Source: Cryptomeria japonica
Taxonomy: Eukaryota; Streptophyta; Pinopsida; Cupressales; Cupressaceae
Assembly (NCBI RefSeq): GCF_030272615.1
Contig: NC_081411.1
Span: 39,173,140 to 39,237,139 of the forward strand
DNA: 64,000 nt
Direction of reading: 5' to 3'
Of this stretch, positions 1 to 12,784 are shown in pieces. The translations under genes and the position numbers were made by a program. The notes under the pieces were generated by a model that saw only the letters and a program-made list of their open reading frames with translations, did no database searches and was not told where the DNA came from. Every line of letters begins with the position of its first letter. The first letter of the stretch is position 1.

Positions 1-2394
1 GCCTAGGGGGTTCTATTGAACCCCTTTCAATAGAACATATGTTCTATCAAACCTCCTTGCTAGAGGTCTCCTCCCAAACTCTCCTAGAATTCTACAAATT
101 TATGTCATTCAAAGCTCAAATTAGGGGCTCAAATGGATCAATACCAAAACAAAGCTAAATGAATGATAATAGTACTTGAAGTGAACTTTCCAATGATTAT
201 TATTTTAATATATATTAAGTTTATTATAATTTTTTCTTTTAGATTAACTAAACATAGGTTTCACACCAAACATCTACTTCTATATTCAACGCTTATGGAA
301 AAAAAGTAAACAAGTGATTTTTTTTTTAAATATCTACACAATAGGTATTGAAGTCTTAGTTCCAACAACAAAAAAAATTGATACATACACAAGTTACGAG
401 CTACCAAATGAACATTTGTCAAAATTATAGCTAACACGATTTCAAAAGATAATAAAATATGAAATAATGAAGATAATATTATGAAACCAATTGCAAACAT
501 TACATGTGGATTTTAAAAAACTAAAAGAAAGAATAGCATTCATATCTAAATTAGAAAAAAAAAGTGCAATACAAAATGAGTATCACTCTTAAAAAAAGTT
601 GTTTACTACAAAAACTAGTTTTCGATGGAAATAGAAAAATGGATACAAATTGATTCCAAAAAATTTCAAAAAAGTATATTTAGAATATACGTACAAAGAT
701 TTAGAAATCACTAGTTCACACCATCAACAAATTCCTTATGGTTTAGTGGTAATAGGTGTTTGAATGTGATGTTTTCTTCTTAAAACTTTTATTTCAGTGT
801 CAAAGTTGGCTAAAATGTGTAACCCACTATTGTGGGTTCACCCAAGTTCAAAAAGTTATCATTTTTTGACAAAGTTAAAGTTTAATGTCATGAATAATAG
901 GATGATAATCCCCCTTCTTAGTAGACCATTCCTTCATGCCTTTGGCAAGTATTTGGGTGTTTAGTCTAATTTTTTTGTTTCTTTGCTTACAGGTTCTATC
1001 CTAGTTATATGTTAACTTTTAGGATTTCTTGGTTTCATGTAGTTTTTTGGTTGGGTGTGCACTCCTCATGCACCCCATGTAGTTTATCTTAAGAGGGTAT
1101 GTAAAAGGTTTGGGTCTATCCCGCTTTAATTAATTAGAACAATATGGACACTTGACCACATGTAACTCGTATTTTAGGAAATTAGTCGACTTAAGTTTCC
1201 ACATAGATGCTTCTCCATATATAAAACTAGATTGCTTATCATGAGTGCTTAAAAATGGGTCACAAGATGCAAAATTCTAAAAGACTAAACAATAAGAGGA
1301 AAAACTAATATGATGGCTTGCACCATTTCACTATAAAGAAAAAAGACTATAAATTTAATCAAATAATGTCAATGTAAATAAATCATGAGATAGTACTTGG
1401 TCAAACATGAATGTTTTTTAATTGAGGCTAAAGGTATCTTGTAGTAAAGTCAATCTTAAAATATAACTAAAGTGTGACTATGAAACAAATACTTAGGAAC
1501 TTTGTTTAAAATTAAACAAAATATAATGAGTTGTAAAATTCATATATGAGATGGGAAAATGGGACTCAAATAATGAATGCCATAGAATAAAATGTAGGAG
1601 GATTCAAATATATCCATAATCATTGAGAAAAAATTGTAGTTTATAATTTTTTGTAACGGTCATCACTATATGATTCCTCAAGAAACACAAAGTAATACAT
1701 AAAGAGAATGGATTGGTAAGTATCAAATACAAAACCTAACAAGAATGAAAAAATAAAATAATAAAAATTCGATCTAAAATCTTGATAATATATGCATAAT
1801 AAATCATTAATTATAAGAAAAATCAAATCTAAAATTCAAATGTGAAATAAATAAAAACCAGAGTAAAAATTCTAAAATATTGTATGAATGAATATTTTCA
1901 ACAAAATTTAAGGAAATAAAATACTTGATTATAAAAATTCTACTATAAATCATTTAAATAAGAATTGATAAACATATTTACTAAGAATACAAGTTGGGAG
2001 TAATAAATATATTGAATTGAATACACTAAATATAATAATGTACAAAACTCTTAGTTTAATATAGAATCATATTGTACTAGATATGTTCCAAGTTCATTCA
2101 ATTATGAAGCTTAAAAAAAAAAGGATGTATGAGTGAAGTGATTTGGAGTCAATAATTTTCACTTTTCATATTGGACACTTTTCTTAAAAAATTAAGATCT
2201 AACTAGTACTTTTATTTCTACATTTGAAAATTGTTTTCTCTCACCCTTATAACCTACATAAGAACTAAGGTATATAGTTGGTATTTAGCACTTTACATGG
2301 ATAGTTCTTCATGTGTGTCCAACTTTACAAAGATGCCAAGTCAATGATTTTGAATAGCGATTGAAGATAATAAGTCCTTATGCAACTATAACGA
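1..2394. other. AT-rich intergenic DNA
   Basis: No convincing gene is seen. Open frames are short, dominated by F, I, L and Y codons, and typical of AT-rich noncoding DNA. A perfect 10-bp inverted repeat with a 7-nt loop lies at 10-36 (gttctattga / tcaatagaac). No LTR ends, poly-A-tailed repeat or RNA gene was recognised. Confidence 0.6.
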
Positions 2395-2826
2395 GCTGAG
2401 GATGGTAACCTATGGGTGAATGGATGGTAGCTCCGAAGAGCCTTAGCTCCAGCATCTTATTTTCCTACCGGCCTTAGCTCCGGCGGCCTTAGCTCCAGCT
2501 TTTAGTTCTACCTCCAGAATGGATAACTCGACGTTCTCCTTTCTCGTCTCGCCATAAAATAGCATTTGTTTAGCTGGCAAGGATGGATGGTACTTCTTTT
2601 CGGATGGTCCAGCTGAACAATTATGTTGTTCTATGGAAGGGGAATTCTGACATTACCGTTGGGAGGCTCGGCAGGAGTAGCTCCTCTAAGAGTTCCATCC
2701 AACTATCAGCGATTTCGAGCATGCTTTCATTAGCCGGGCAACCTTCCTTTATATCGGTTGAACGAACAGTCCAACTTCAGGAAGCAGGCGGCTTACACTT
2801 CAATTAATTCTCCCCTCACTATCCAT
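2395..2826. other. GC-richer organelle-like patch (possible NUMT)
   Basis: Base composition changes abruptly to near-balanced GC for about 430 bp, then returns to AT-rich DNA. Three near-identical 14-mers, gccttagctccagc or ggc at the end, start at 2440, 2471 and 2486. An open plus-strand frame runs at 2583-2807 but matches no family I know. The texture (balanced GC, short repeated GC motifs, no nuclear repeat ends) resembles plant mitochondrial intergenic DNA, so a nuclear insertion of mitochondrial DNA is my preferred reading. A decayed promoter or a fragment of an unknown gene are alternatives. Confidence 0.35.
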
Positions 2827-4160
2827 GCAATAGTGATATCATTAAATGATTCTTTTGATATCATTTGATGTGTGCAAGAGGTGTTCATTCTATTGATTCA
2901 CTAGATATTTAAATGAATTAAGGCTAGTACTTAACTTTACGACTTCAAGGGTGGAAGTAAAACATTTTGAACTTCAAATTGTCACATAATAATTAAATGG
3001 AAAAAACTAAATGAATAACAAATTTAATTTTTTTGAAGTCATTTCTACAATCATACAAATACCCTAAATTAGATTTTCAAATTACAAAGAAACTTGAAAT
3101 AAGAATAAATTAAAATTAAAATTACTTCCAATTTTCAAAAATAACTAGCACTTGCACCAAAAGGTGCAAGGGTTACGCTAATAGCAATATTTATATTATG
3201 AATATTGTATTGAAAGGTTCAAAATCATGTAAAATATAATTTGAATAATATATTAGAGGGTTAAAAATATAGAATGTTGCTAATGTTTATCTCTTGCTAT
3301 AGTTCATTGATAGAAATCCTTAGTGTTGAATATATAATTGATGTGTGTATGTTAAATGAAGCAATTATTGTAAGAGCTAGTGTAATTATTTGACTCTCGT
3401 GTTGTAGTGTCTTACTTTGAAGTGTATTCCCATCCTTTCACTACTATTGTGGTCTTTGTGTTCATGTCATGAAAAGAAAGGGAATTTTTCATCTAATACT
3501 CCATTTATTCACTTGACTATATAAGGCTCATCTCTTAACATCAATTGCTCATTTGTTCTAGAAATTAGAAAACTGAATAAAATTCAAAGAGTTTTGTTTG
3601 ACAAGTATGTATATTTATTTGGAATAACAATTTTTCATGAGAGTTTAGTTGAAAAAAAAAATTGAACACATTTATATAAAAATCACTTTAAACATATATC
3701 TTTATATCTCTTTATATGTCTTATATACATATATTTAAAATATGTAAAATAATATTTTAAATTAGAAATAAAATTAAAAAATGTTATAAATTATTCAATT
3801 TATATAATATATATTTATTTATTATAATTTTTAAAAATAAATTTAATAAAATATATATTTTAGTAATCCACATAAAATAATACTATTCTATTATTTTTAA
3901 AATTTAATTTAACACTCTTTAAACATTTTTAGAATAATAATTAATTTAAATCACAAACTTATTAGAAAATATGTTTTTTTTAAATTATCTCTCATGTACA
4001 AAATTATTGCACGGGACTAATGACAGAATGAAGTCAAACCAATTTTATGTCTAGAGGATAACTGATGCACATTTTCTTGGAAAAAAAAGTGACATTATAA
4101 CTGTATAACTATAGTGCAGAATGTCTAATTATTTGATTTGAAAGCATTTGAATGTTTTTA
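2827..4160. other. AT-rich intergenic DNA
   Basis: Very AT-rich, with long runs of A/T around 3650-4010. A perfect 8-bp inverted repeat with a 4-nt loop (cttgcacc / ggtgcaag) lies at 3151-3170. No gene or transposon terminus is recognised. Confidence 0.55.
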
Positions 4161-5350
4161 ATTAAGGGAAAACAGGTTTTCAAGAGACCCGAAACCCTTA
4201 GATTTTGCCAGGATCTGGAACCTACAATGAAACTTCTGCCAGTAAAGATAGGCAAATAAAATCAGGAGACCATATTAGCAAATCTTGCAAGTGCCAACCA
4301 AAAGCTAGCATTATTGTACGATTAGGAAAAAGCCAGTCAAACTAAAAGAAAATCGTTATAAAATCTACTGACAACATAGCCTAAGCCTCTAACTGAAGTT
4401 GATGAACTCCCTCATCCAAACATCAAGGATTTTTCAGGTTCCCCTCCCCATATACATAAAAATCAGGCAGCAAAAGGCTAACCTATCCCTTAACAATCCA
4501 ACCCACCCTCAATAAGATTGGTGAGATGACAAAGAAGCCCCTTAGCAACCCAATCGCCATGCAACCACTACACCTCCATAGGAGGGCACAACATCTCAAG
4601 AGGAAAACCATGGGAACAAGGAGTAAGACAACAAACCCTCAAAAAGATATCAATAGGGGAAGCATCGAGGGTGCACACCAAAGAATCAGGTTTGCCACAA
4701 GTGTACAACTTCATTACCAAAGGAACAACCCCCACCTCAATAGGGGGAAAAAGTTCATCAGAAGGAGAAGCCAGACTAACCGCAACCTAAGATCCAACTA
4801 GCCTCTGTTAGGCAAAAAAACCTCTGAAAAGGAACCTCCAGCTCTAGCCCCAGAGAATATCCCCACCTCAACAGGAGATAACACCACCATTACAGGCATA
4901 GAGAGAAACAAAGGAAGCCAAAAGTCCACTGAAACCCTAGGAAAATCCACCCGAGTCAAAGAGATCAACTCATAAAGAGAAGCAGGGGTAAATATCCAGG
5001 AGAAGACAATGACATAGAGGTGGAACAGAGGACCCACAGAAGTCCCAGACCGCACAAAACAAACCCCAACCCAGCAGGCACCAGCAAGAGACAAAAGGTG
5101 CTAGCGCAGGGTCTCCGAAGTCAGAACACGCACCACTGCAGCCCCTGCAAGCACCCGAGACAGCGGAAGGGAAGGGAGGAAGGGGCCCCGTGTGCCAAAG
5201 AACCTCTGATAGCCACCACCCATAGCAGACAACCCGCCATTTCCACGCATCGCCATCCTCATCATCGCTTTCCCCACCTTCATCTGTGGCCTCTATAATG
5301 CCGCAACCCCCCGAAAGCCTAGCAGAGTTTCCTAACGCTCTCGTGCCCAT
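4161..5350 (-). repeat. Dispersed repeat, minus strand, CCTCAATAGG-motif family
   Basis: A GC-richer block that reads as a unit on the minus strand. Its low-coordinate end (about 4165-4230: repeated 'gaaaccc', 'gatctggaacc', 'aaaacaggttttcaagagaccc') matches the low-coordinate end of the block at about 55930. Both blocks carry scattered copies of a short motif, acctcaatagg or close variants (here near 4570, 4735 and 4866). Long minus frames (4798-5094, 4970-5350) are hydrophobic and match no known domain. The shape suggests the 3' part of a non-LTR retroelement or a non-coding repeat; I cannot name the family. Confidence 0.5.
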
Positions 5351-7237
5351 AACAAGAAAGTTATCTATAGCATTTGAATGCTGTTTTTATCTTGACGTAT
5401 ATTAAGCGGTTTATCATATATATACAAAATATATTAAATAAATATGATACTAAATAATGAGCATCACTTTACAAAAACTATTGTAACCTAAAATATCATC
5501 AAAACATTTATATCATACTTTTGGGGGTAATTAATTTTACTGGATGTAGTACAACTTTAAGGAAATCTAAATTGCAATATATAGAATACACTGTAAATAA
5601 ATATAATACTAAATAATGAAAATCACTTAAAAAAAACTAAGTATTTGGATTTTATTAGAGTTCGTATATGGTTCAAATAACCATCAGAATAAGAACACTT
5701 ACTCCTATCACATGACAGCCCATAAATACATATGTGCTTGATGTTGACCATGGGTTGGAATATCTATGACTTGGCCTGATAAGTATTACATTTTAGAGAA
5801 TATTACATTTTATTTATTCTCTTCTTAAAGTTCACTTACCTACTTTAGTCTCGTGCACCTTCCTACCAAGGATGATAATTTTATTATAAAAAAAATTATT
5901 TACTTCTTGAAACCTTCATGAAAGGCTTTCACTATGAGAAGGAATGACTGACAAACAGACATCCGACTAAGCTTGGTTTAACAGATTAGAGATGCTCTTA
6001 ATTATAGGTAACTGTGGAAAATCTTTTACTTGTCTTTGTAAATCCAAAAAGTTTTACCAATTCCAACAACGGAAAATCATGTTTTCTTTTGGATGGAAAA
6101 TAATTTGTCAGCACAAATTGGTCAAAGTGGTGGCAGGCAGATATTTAACATCCAAAGGGAATAAGAAAGTTCACAACAGGAATGCTAAATAAAAAATAAG
6201 AAAATAAAGAAAGTGGCATTGTTAGAAATTTTAAAATTGAATTTGGATTTTGACTTTTATGAGCTTGTCCACTCATCTATTCTACAGGAGTTTTAACCTT
6301 TGGGCAATAAAAAGAAAGATACCGTGAAATTATATTTTAATTCTCATCCGGCATAATTAACATAATAATATAATCTATCATTGAAAAATTTAAATCCACA
6401 ACACCATTTAATCCAACATCAATAAAGCTATTCTCTTTTATCCTTTATACATTCATTAAACAATTGCATTTTGGCATCAGGATGACATGAAAGATGTAGA
6501 ATCAGAATTATATAGTCAACGAATTTTATTTTTTATTTAGCAGAGAAAAAGCGGTCGTCAACAAATTGTAACAGAGCAGATTGCTTCTTGGAGAGTTTGA
6601 GCATTTTTTCTCCTACAGTCTATATCAGCATTTAATAAATCTGTCAAACATGGTGGTTGAATGGACGCATTTATTCTGGTTCTAAAATGGTAGTATGGAT
6701 TGATTAACGCTTTCGAGCCAGAATAACCGAGGCCCTGTTGAATTAACAGTGTAATAAATTTGCAAACACGTACATGGAAAGAGACATTTATGCAATAATG
6801 AACCTGTCCCTAGCTGTGTTTTAGGTAGCTTGTGTTACTAATTTTAAAATTAAAATAAAATTTCTATCATTTAGTTTAGGACCTTTATTGTCAGGTTCAA
6901 TTTAATATAAAAATCAAATTAAGAAATAAATTTGCAAATAACAAAAGAATTTGAAAATCATATTGTTTATTGTGTTTGAGTATTTTATATTAATTATAAT
7001 ATTTAGTAAAATTTAGAAGGGTCTTTACAGTTTTAACTTTCATATCCACTATCTATTAAAATTAGTGCACTATTAAACTATTAAATAACTACAATTTAAC
7101 CTTCTAGATAATAAACTTCCTTATAAAACTTGAAAAATAAATGAACAATTTTCAATTCTTACAAACTTACCATATAATCTTGATTTTCTTGATTACTACA
7201 ATTATCAACCAAACCCATCTTAAAAAAATATATCCAA
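5351..7237. other. AT-rich intergenic DNA
   Basis: About 1.9 kb without a supported gene. The 66-codon plus-strand frame at 5992-6192 has no recognised domain and is probably chance. The stretch from about 6840 is extremely AT-rich. Confidence 0.5.
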
Positions 7238-7351
7238 CTTTCATATTTTTACAAATATTTATATATTCAGATTCATATTTATAAACTTATTTATCTTTCA
7301 TATTTTTACAAATATTTATATATTCAGATTCATATTTATAAACTTATTTAT
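7238..7351. repeat. 57-bp perfect tandem duplication
   Basis: Two adjacent 57-bp copies (7238-7294 and 7295-7351), each beginning ctttcatatttttac, look identical by eye, so the duplication is recent compared with the surrounding decay. It lies about 0.65 kb upstream of the SDR pseudogene start. Confidence 0.9.
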
Positions 7352-7746
7352 ATATTTTTTTATTAAAAATAATTTTAGTAAATTTTTTTTACACTCACCG
7401 CCAAATTCTAGCTAATGGGAAAGAATTAAAACATTAATAGAAGAATAGCGGCGTGTGTTGTTAAAGATGTTGGAACAAATTTTTCTGATATGCAATAGTA
7501 ATAATTAGGGTAAAATAATTGCTGAGGCATAATTACATAGTTACTTTTCATATTTGATATAATAAATTAAGAATTTTTTTAAAAGAACCAACATTTTATA
7601 GTACGTGTCAATCAAAATAAAAAAGAATAATCTTTATATAATTATATAAAATAGAAAATAAATATTACAATAGAAATTTCATTAAAACTTTTTAATTCTA
7701 TAATCTGTCCGTTAAAGTAATAGAAAAAATAGATTCAATGATGCAT

Positions 7747-7890
7747 AAAATATCGTCAGTCTAATCTTCTGCAATACCTTTACCTTAACAAAATATCGTC
7801 ACTCTAATCTTCTGCAATAACTTTACCTTAACAAAATATCGTCACTCTAATCTTCTGCAATAACTTTACCTTAACAAAATATCTTCAGTA
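7747..7890. repeat. 43-bp tandem repeat, three full copies plus a partial
   Basis: Units start at 7747, 7790 and 7833 (aaaatatcgtcactctaatc and on), with a partial fourth from 7876. Units 2 and 3 are identical and unit 1 differs at a couple of bases. The array ends about 120 bp before the pseudogene ATG, in its former promoter. I see no counterpart upstream of the intact copy at 47.6 kb. Confidence 0.9.
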
Positions 7891-8012
7891 CGAATCACAA
7901 TGGCATCTTTTCCCTCTTTTAAGTAGAAGACCGGGTCATTTGATATCTATTTCCCTGTCACAGCTGGATCTTCGAAGCTTTCAATTGAAAGATATTTTGT
8001 AACTCGAGAACT

Positions 8013-8673
8013 ATGGCTGCAGCTGCTGTACTGAAAAGGTAAACATGTTTTTCTTTTCATTTTTGTTTTCAATCCTTTGGATAAGCCTCCACTGGTATCT
8101 GGATTTCTTTGTTCTGCAATACAATCATAGTTTATTTAGAATTCTCAGACAGTTATGAAAGGTGTTTATGAAATACAGACTGCAAGGCAAGGTTGCATTG
8201 ATCACAGGAGGATCAGCAGGACTCGGTGAAGCCACCGTTAGGCTGTTTGCCAATCATGGAGCCAGAGTCATAATTGCAGACATTGCAGACGAAGACGGTA
8301 TAAAAGTGGTGGAAACCCTTTCTCCCTGGGCGACATATATCCACTGTGACGTGAGCAAAGAGCAAGATGTAAGCGCAGCAGTGGATTTAGCTTTGGAAAA
8401 GCATGGAAAACTAGACATAATGTTTAATAACGCAGGAATCACTGACTTCCAGAAGGGGAGCGTGGCAGAGTATGAGATGGAGCAATTCGAGCGAGTGATG
8501 AGCGTAAATGTAAAAGGAGTAATGCACGGCATTAAGCACGCAGCCCGTGTTATGATATTGCAGAGGCTGCTCTGTATCTGGCCAGCGAGGGATCTAAATA
8601 TGTAAGCGGTAATAATATTATGGTAGATGGAGGATTGACAATTGTAAACAACGACTGGGCATTTTACCGGTGA
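8013..8673 (+). pseudogene. SDR110C-type dehydrogenase pseudogene with internal deletion
   Basis: Damaged paralogue of the SDR gene at 47674. Exon 1 is 8013-8038 (starts MAAAAVLK), the intron is 8039-8178 (GT...AG, phase 2 inside an Arg codon) and exon 2 starts at 8179. The N-terminal Rossmann half is intact: TGGSAGLG cofactor loop, ADIAD after strand beta-2, and an NNAG motif. At about 8553-8555 the sequence jumps from 'gttatgat' straight to 'attgcagagg'. Compared with the intact copy, 295 bp are missing, bounded by a shared GAT. The loss removes the catalytic Ser, Tyr and Lys and shifts frame, so the frame ends at 8605, leaving about 150 residues. The old C-terminal end is still readable to a stop at 8671-8673. 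An enzyme is excluded; a truncated NAD-binding protein could in principle still be made. Confidence 0.92.
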
Positions 8674-9420
8674 TCAATGGCAGACTCCTAAGCCAATTCC
8701 ACATAAGATATAATGTAGGACCACCATGTAGTTGGATCTTTGATAATATCGTGAATTCTGCAATCTATTTTGTCTTATATTGTGTGGCATAGTTTATTTG
8801 AGAAATAAATGTCATTTCAGATTGGTTTGGATTATGGGACATATAGTGACATTTGCTATTAAGAACTGACATTAAAATATTATAAATGTTTTAGATAATA
8901 TATGATAGATCTCACAATTGAGTAATAGAGATACTTAGATATATCTAGAATATAGAATGAACACTTGGGCCAGTGCAACACCGTATGATACTTGTTATTG
9001 AAATGAGACTATGCAATGTTCATTGTTGTAATAGATTAGCTAGAAACATGATATACAAAAAAACAAATGATAAAATAAAAATCCATAAATGATATTGTAT
9101 TGCTTTAATGGAATCAAATTACCAAATATTGCAAGCTCCTTCGAGGGGGAAATCTCCTTTGAGTACTTCTTAATATAATATAATTGATGGCTGACTCTTC
9201 CCATTATGAAACCTTTTATTTATATTAATTCATCTTGGAGGGACAATTGCTTTCCAAATCCATGGGATAAACCAGTTTATTAGAAGTGGTGACTCACAAA
9301 GCATGTGTCTAATCTACTTTTATTAATACAACTTAATAAAAGAGTAACTAATTAAATTCGAATTATTAGGGTTTTAGGTCTTAGCCTACCCTCTTTTAAA
9401 ATTAGTTATCCTCAAAGCTT
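8674..9420. other. 3' flank of pseudogene, duplicated at 48.6-50.1 kb
   Basis: No gene. From about 8800 onward this stretch shows patchy similarity, in the same order, to 49480-50100 downstream of the intact SDR gene: 'gagaaataa', 'gattggtttgg', 'aatgatattgtattgcttt' and 'ctcctttgagta', among others. It is therefore part of the same duplication. It may include an LTR of the Gypsy relic that follows. Confidence 0.6.
8804..8809 (+). promoter_or_regulatory. Possible poly(A) signal of the SDR pseudogene
   Basis: AATAAA about 130 bp after the ancestral stop codon, in a plausible position for a plant near-upstream element. The motif is common in AT-rich DNA, so this is suggestive only. Confidence 0.35.
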
Positions 9421-11010
9421 GAGATAAACAACTAATTGTCATAGGTGGAAGAGGGGTTCTCATGTTCCATCTTTTGGTTGCAATTGATACTATTAGATAA
9501 GGACTTTAGTGATTTTTCCATTTTGGAGGTAGCATGATCATCTATCAAGGATATAATCAAGCATTAGGATCATATATCATTTACTATCCTTCTTAGAGAA
9601 TGTAGGCTATGTTTGAATATGTTAACCAAGATCCTTCTTGAAATAGGAAACATGAATAATTAAATAGAGATTGGAAGGGGGAGGAATCTTCAAATTGTAA
9701 ACAACATAACTAATTTTTTTTAATAAAATTTTATAGTCCTTTCATAAAACTTGGGGATGATCTTTTGACATTTATTTTACTCCAATGATAATTTTGTCTA
9801 TGATTGTGGTATAAGAAGGATGGTGTTAGTAACATTAAATGTGTTCTCTAAATGGTTTTGATTATTTTGCTTCATCATGCAATTCTATGCCAGGTAAAAA
9901 TTATACTTGAGAATGCAAAGAATGGTGTCATTTATGCAAAGGGTAGCATTTAATACATGTACCTACAAGTTACTATTTATGTGGGTTTGGTAAATAACCA
10001 TATGTGACTTCATATTATCATCTTGATAGTTGTGTGGTAAATGGTGCTATATAATAATTTAGTAAGTAGCAATCATTTTGTATAATGATGTTGTTGATAA
10101 GAAATAATATAACATAAATAGTTCTACAAGATTTTAATTAGCAATTGTTAGTTTGGACATCTATTTTCGAGTGATATGTAGAGATTTTTATAACCTGGGT
10201 ACTATAATGTTTGATAATTCCTGCTAGAAGTGACTACTGAAATTTGATCATAATCACTTATAATGGAAGCAAGTATTCCATTGGGGTTAAAGACTCATTC
10301 AAGGAAGATTTAGGCAATAGTGGAGGTAGAATACAAATCCTAGACTAAGGCAAAGAAATAGGTACATATTTGGAGAGGAAATTGACTACCACCCAAATGA
10401 TTTATTTTCTAGTAGGTTTTTGAAGGATTCCATTGAAATCCATAAAAATATTGTCCATACTTTAATATCAATAAAGAATGGTTGTAGCTAGTCAAGAGTA
10501 GTAATATTTTTTTCATTGTTGCATTAATAAATATCTTATGTTCTATCACAAACTATTCAATTTGATTTGTTATACCTCACTATAAAAAAATTAAATAGTC
10601 TTTTAAATGTTTCAAGGAATTCAAAATGACTAGTTTAGAGCGGTTAGCATGATATTTAGCCAATCTATTTTGTTGCAAAGTTGATTGGGAGTTCACCACT
10701 AGAAAATTTTAAATCATAAGAAAATTCATGCAATGAATAATTGGAGTGTTACTCATTTGATAGGTGTTGAATGTAGCTATCTTTCTAATATATTTTTGTG
10801 AAGTTATCAAACCAATTTGGTACAAGTAATAATGAAGCACTCAAAAATCTTCAAATTGATACCTTGTCATGGTTTTTTTTATAGGTACTAATCTCATATT
10901 CATAACCCAACAACATGGTGATTCAATTCTATTTCTCTAGAGAAAAGACTCACTTTTATTGAAACTTTGAGGGTATGATGCTTGACATTTTAATATAAGT
11001 GTTTGTCAAC
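9421..11010 (-). mobile_element. Ty3/Gypsy pol relic (very old)
   Basis: Minus-strand translation in short patches recalls Gypsy pol in the expected order. From high to low coordinates these are the RNase H/integrase spacer (patch resembling 'LPNWFDNF' near 10800), the integrase core (a 'MDF...VVVNFLSKY' type patch near 10350-10450), and an integrase C-terminal patch of the 'HVSLLKK' type near 9630. The element is broken throughout, with very many breaks, and no intact domain remains. A low-coordinate part of it recurs at about 50.0-50.3 kb behind the second SDR copy. Clade cannot be fixed; a chromovirus-like element is plausible. Confidence 0.5.
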
Positions 11011-12784
11011 AAGACATGTATGTCATTTTTTAGTAGCATTTCTATTAAGGATTTCTTCAATGTAATTTTTTTTTTACCTCCAAGTGGATAAAGTGAAAGC
11101 CTTAAATTATTGTTTTGAGCATTATTTGTAAACAAATTTATCATTGGAGGTTTCAAAGTGACTTGTACAATGGGAAATTAAAAATGTCCCCAAAGTTGGA
11201 GAGATCGTATAAAGTACCAATCTTCCTCTACATTGGAGAGGAGTAGCTCCCTTGTATGATGGGGCTTTTTGAGGTTTTTGGTACTTCTAATCTAGAAGTA
11301 TAGAAGGGAGAAATGACAAAACTAAAGAAAGATGGCTGACAAAACCCTTTAATGGTAGACATACAAAAACCATTTGAGATTCACAACTAGTAATGATTAC
11401 AATGATGATTCAACACAAAATATGTTTTATATATGTAGTGATGACGAAAGAAGGATAACAAACCTCAACAAATGACAATATAGGCCATACTAGCACATCC
11501 AAATCAAGATACCAAGAGATGAGTGTATCATTACATCAATGACATAACTTATTAATGTTTTACACATGCACAAAGAGGTTAACAATTTAACATATGGAAA
11601 ATAACCAACGATAACACAATAATACATTTAGAACATACAAACTGAAATGTATTCTCCATTCCCCTTTGAAATTATAGAATTCCAAAAATCTATTTGCACA
11701 AAATGTGAACATAAAAGTTCTTTAAAGTAACTCTAAACATTTCTCCAATTTTCTCCTTTTCTGAAGTCTCCCTTTACATTTATGAAAAAACACAATATCC
11801 CTTTACATTATAACTAGTTTCAAACTTATAGACTTCCTGTGATAACCACTTTACAACTACCTCAATTACCTAATTACCTTTTTTAAATATAATAAATGGA
11901 AATATTGAACCTTATATAATTATTTTTGCATTACTTTTTCAAGGTCCATTTCTAAAGTACATCACTTTTACAAAATGGTAATAGTAGCTTGTAACTTTCA
12001 AGTGGTGGGTCTTTGCTTGGGCATTTTATCGTTTCTTCTTCCAATTCAAGATCCACCTGTTCAAATTGAGACTTAACAACAACAACATGACCTCCAAAAT
12101 ATGCATGCCGACTGCATTTCAATCAGACCACATCTTGCTGATATATTTTGTCACCATTGCTTATATGAGCTTCCACATTTTTTGACCCTAATACTTTCAT
12201 CATCAATTAATTTATTATATAATTCTAACACAATTGATCCACCTCCCTAAATCTCTTGATGTGACATGCATGAATGCCCTTGATTCAGCGTGTCATTTGA
12301 ATTTGTATAGGAGAGTAGGATCAGTTGTTAACATATTCTTTGTACAATATCTCGATAACATTCTTAATGGACTTTTTAACTATAGAGATAAAAATGACTT
12401 AAACTACGTTTCCGTCCTCTCGTTAAATAGTTTGATTAAAAATATCACGATGGTGCTCACAAAGGCTTGCCAAATCTTCCTTAGTAGTTTTGTGATGTAG
12501 ATTACCTATAAAGATTTGAGTATTATGTAGACACGGGAGAGCCAAAGATTCCTCACATTACATTCATCTTTATCTTTCCTTTGCTTTAGCTATTGTCTTC
12601 TTTTGTTGGAGTATCATCTATTGTGTCATGGTTCCCATCTTTTTCTGATGACTACTCATGGTTTAAATTTGAGGCATTAGCTTCGCGATTTGTTGCCTGT
12701 TCATCATGTGAACCAAATCCATCATCCTTTTATTTTATTTTTTGATAAAAGTGGATGAACCACTAAAATTATATTATATCTTTA
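11011..12784. other. Intergenic DNA, no supported feature
   Basis: AT-rich, with short chance frames only; the 88-codon plus-strand frame at 12234-12500 has no recognised domain. Part of it could be the 5' portion of the Gypsy relic to the left, but I see no alignable domain or LTR end. Confidence 0.45.

Noticed and set aside
5020-5298. Plus-strand 92-codon frame rich in H, P and R
   Set aside because: It overlaps three open frames on the other strand within a repeat block and has no conserved domain; it is a composition artefact.
8540-8570. Missing segment of the SDR pseudogene as an intron
   Set aside because: The bases are absent rather than spliced: the genomic sequence is continuous at the junction, with no GT...AG, and the paralogue has the block inside an uninterrupted exon.
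12234-12500. 88-codon plus-strand frame as a gene
   Set aside because: No domain, no nearby promoter or splice structure, and AT-rich surroundings.
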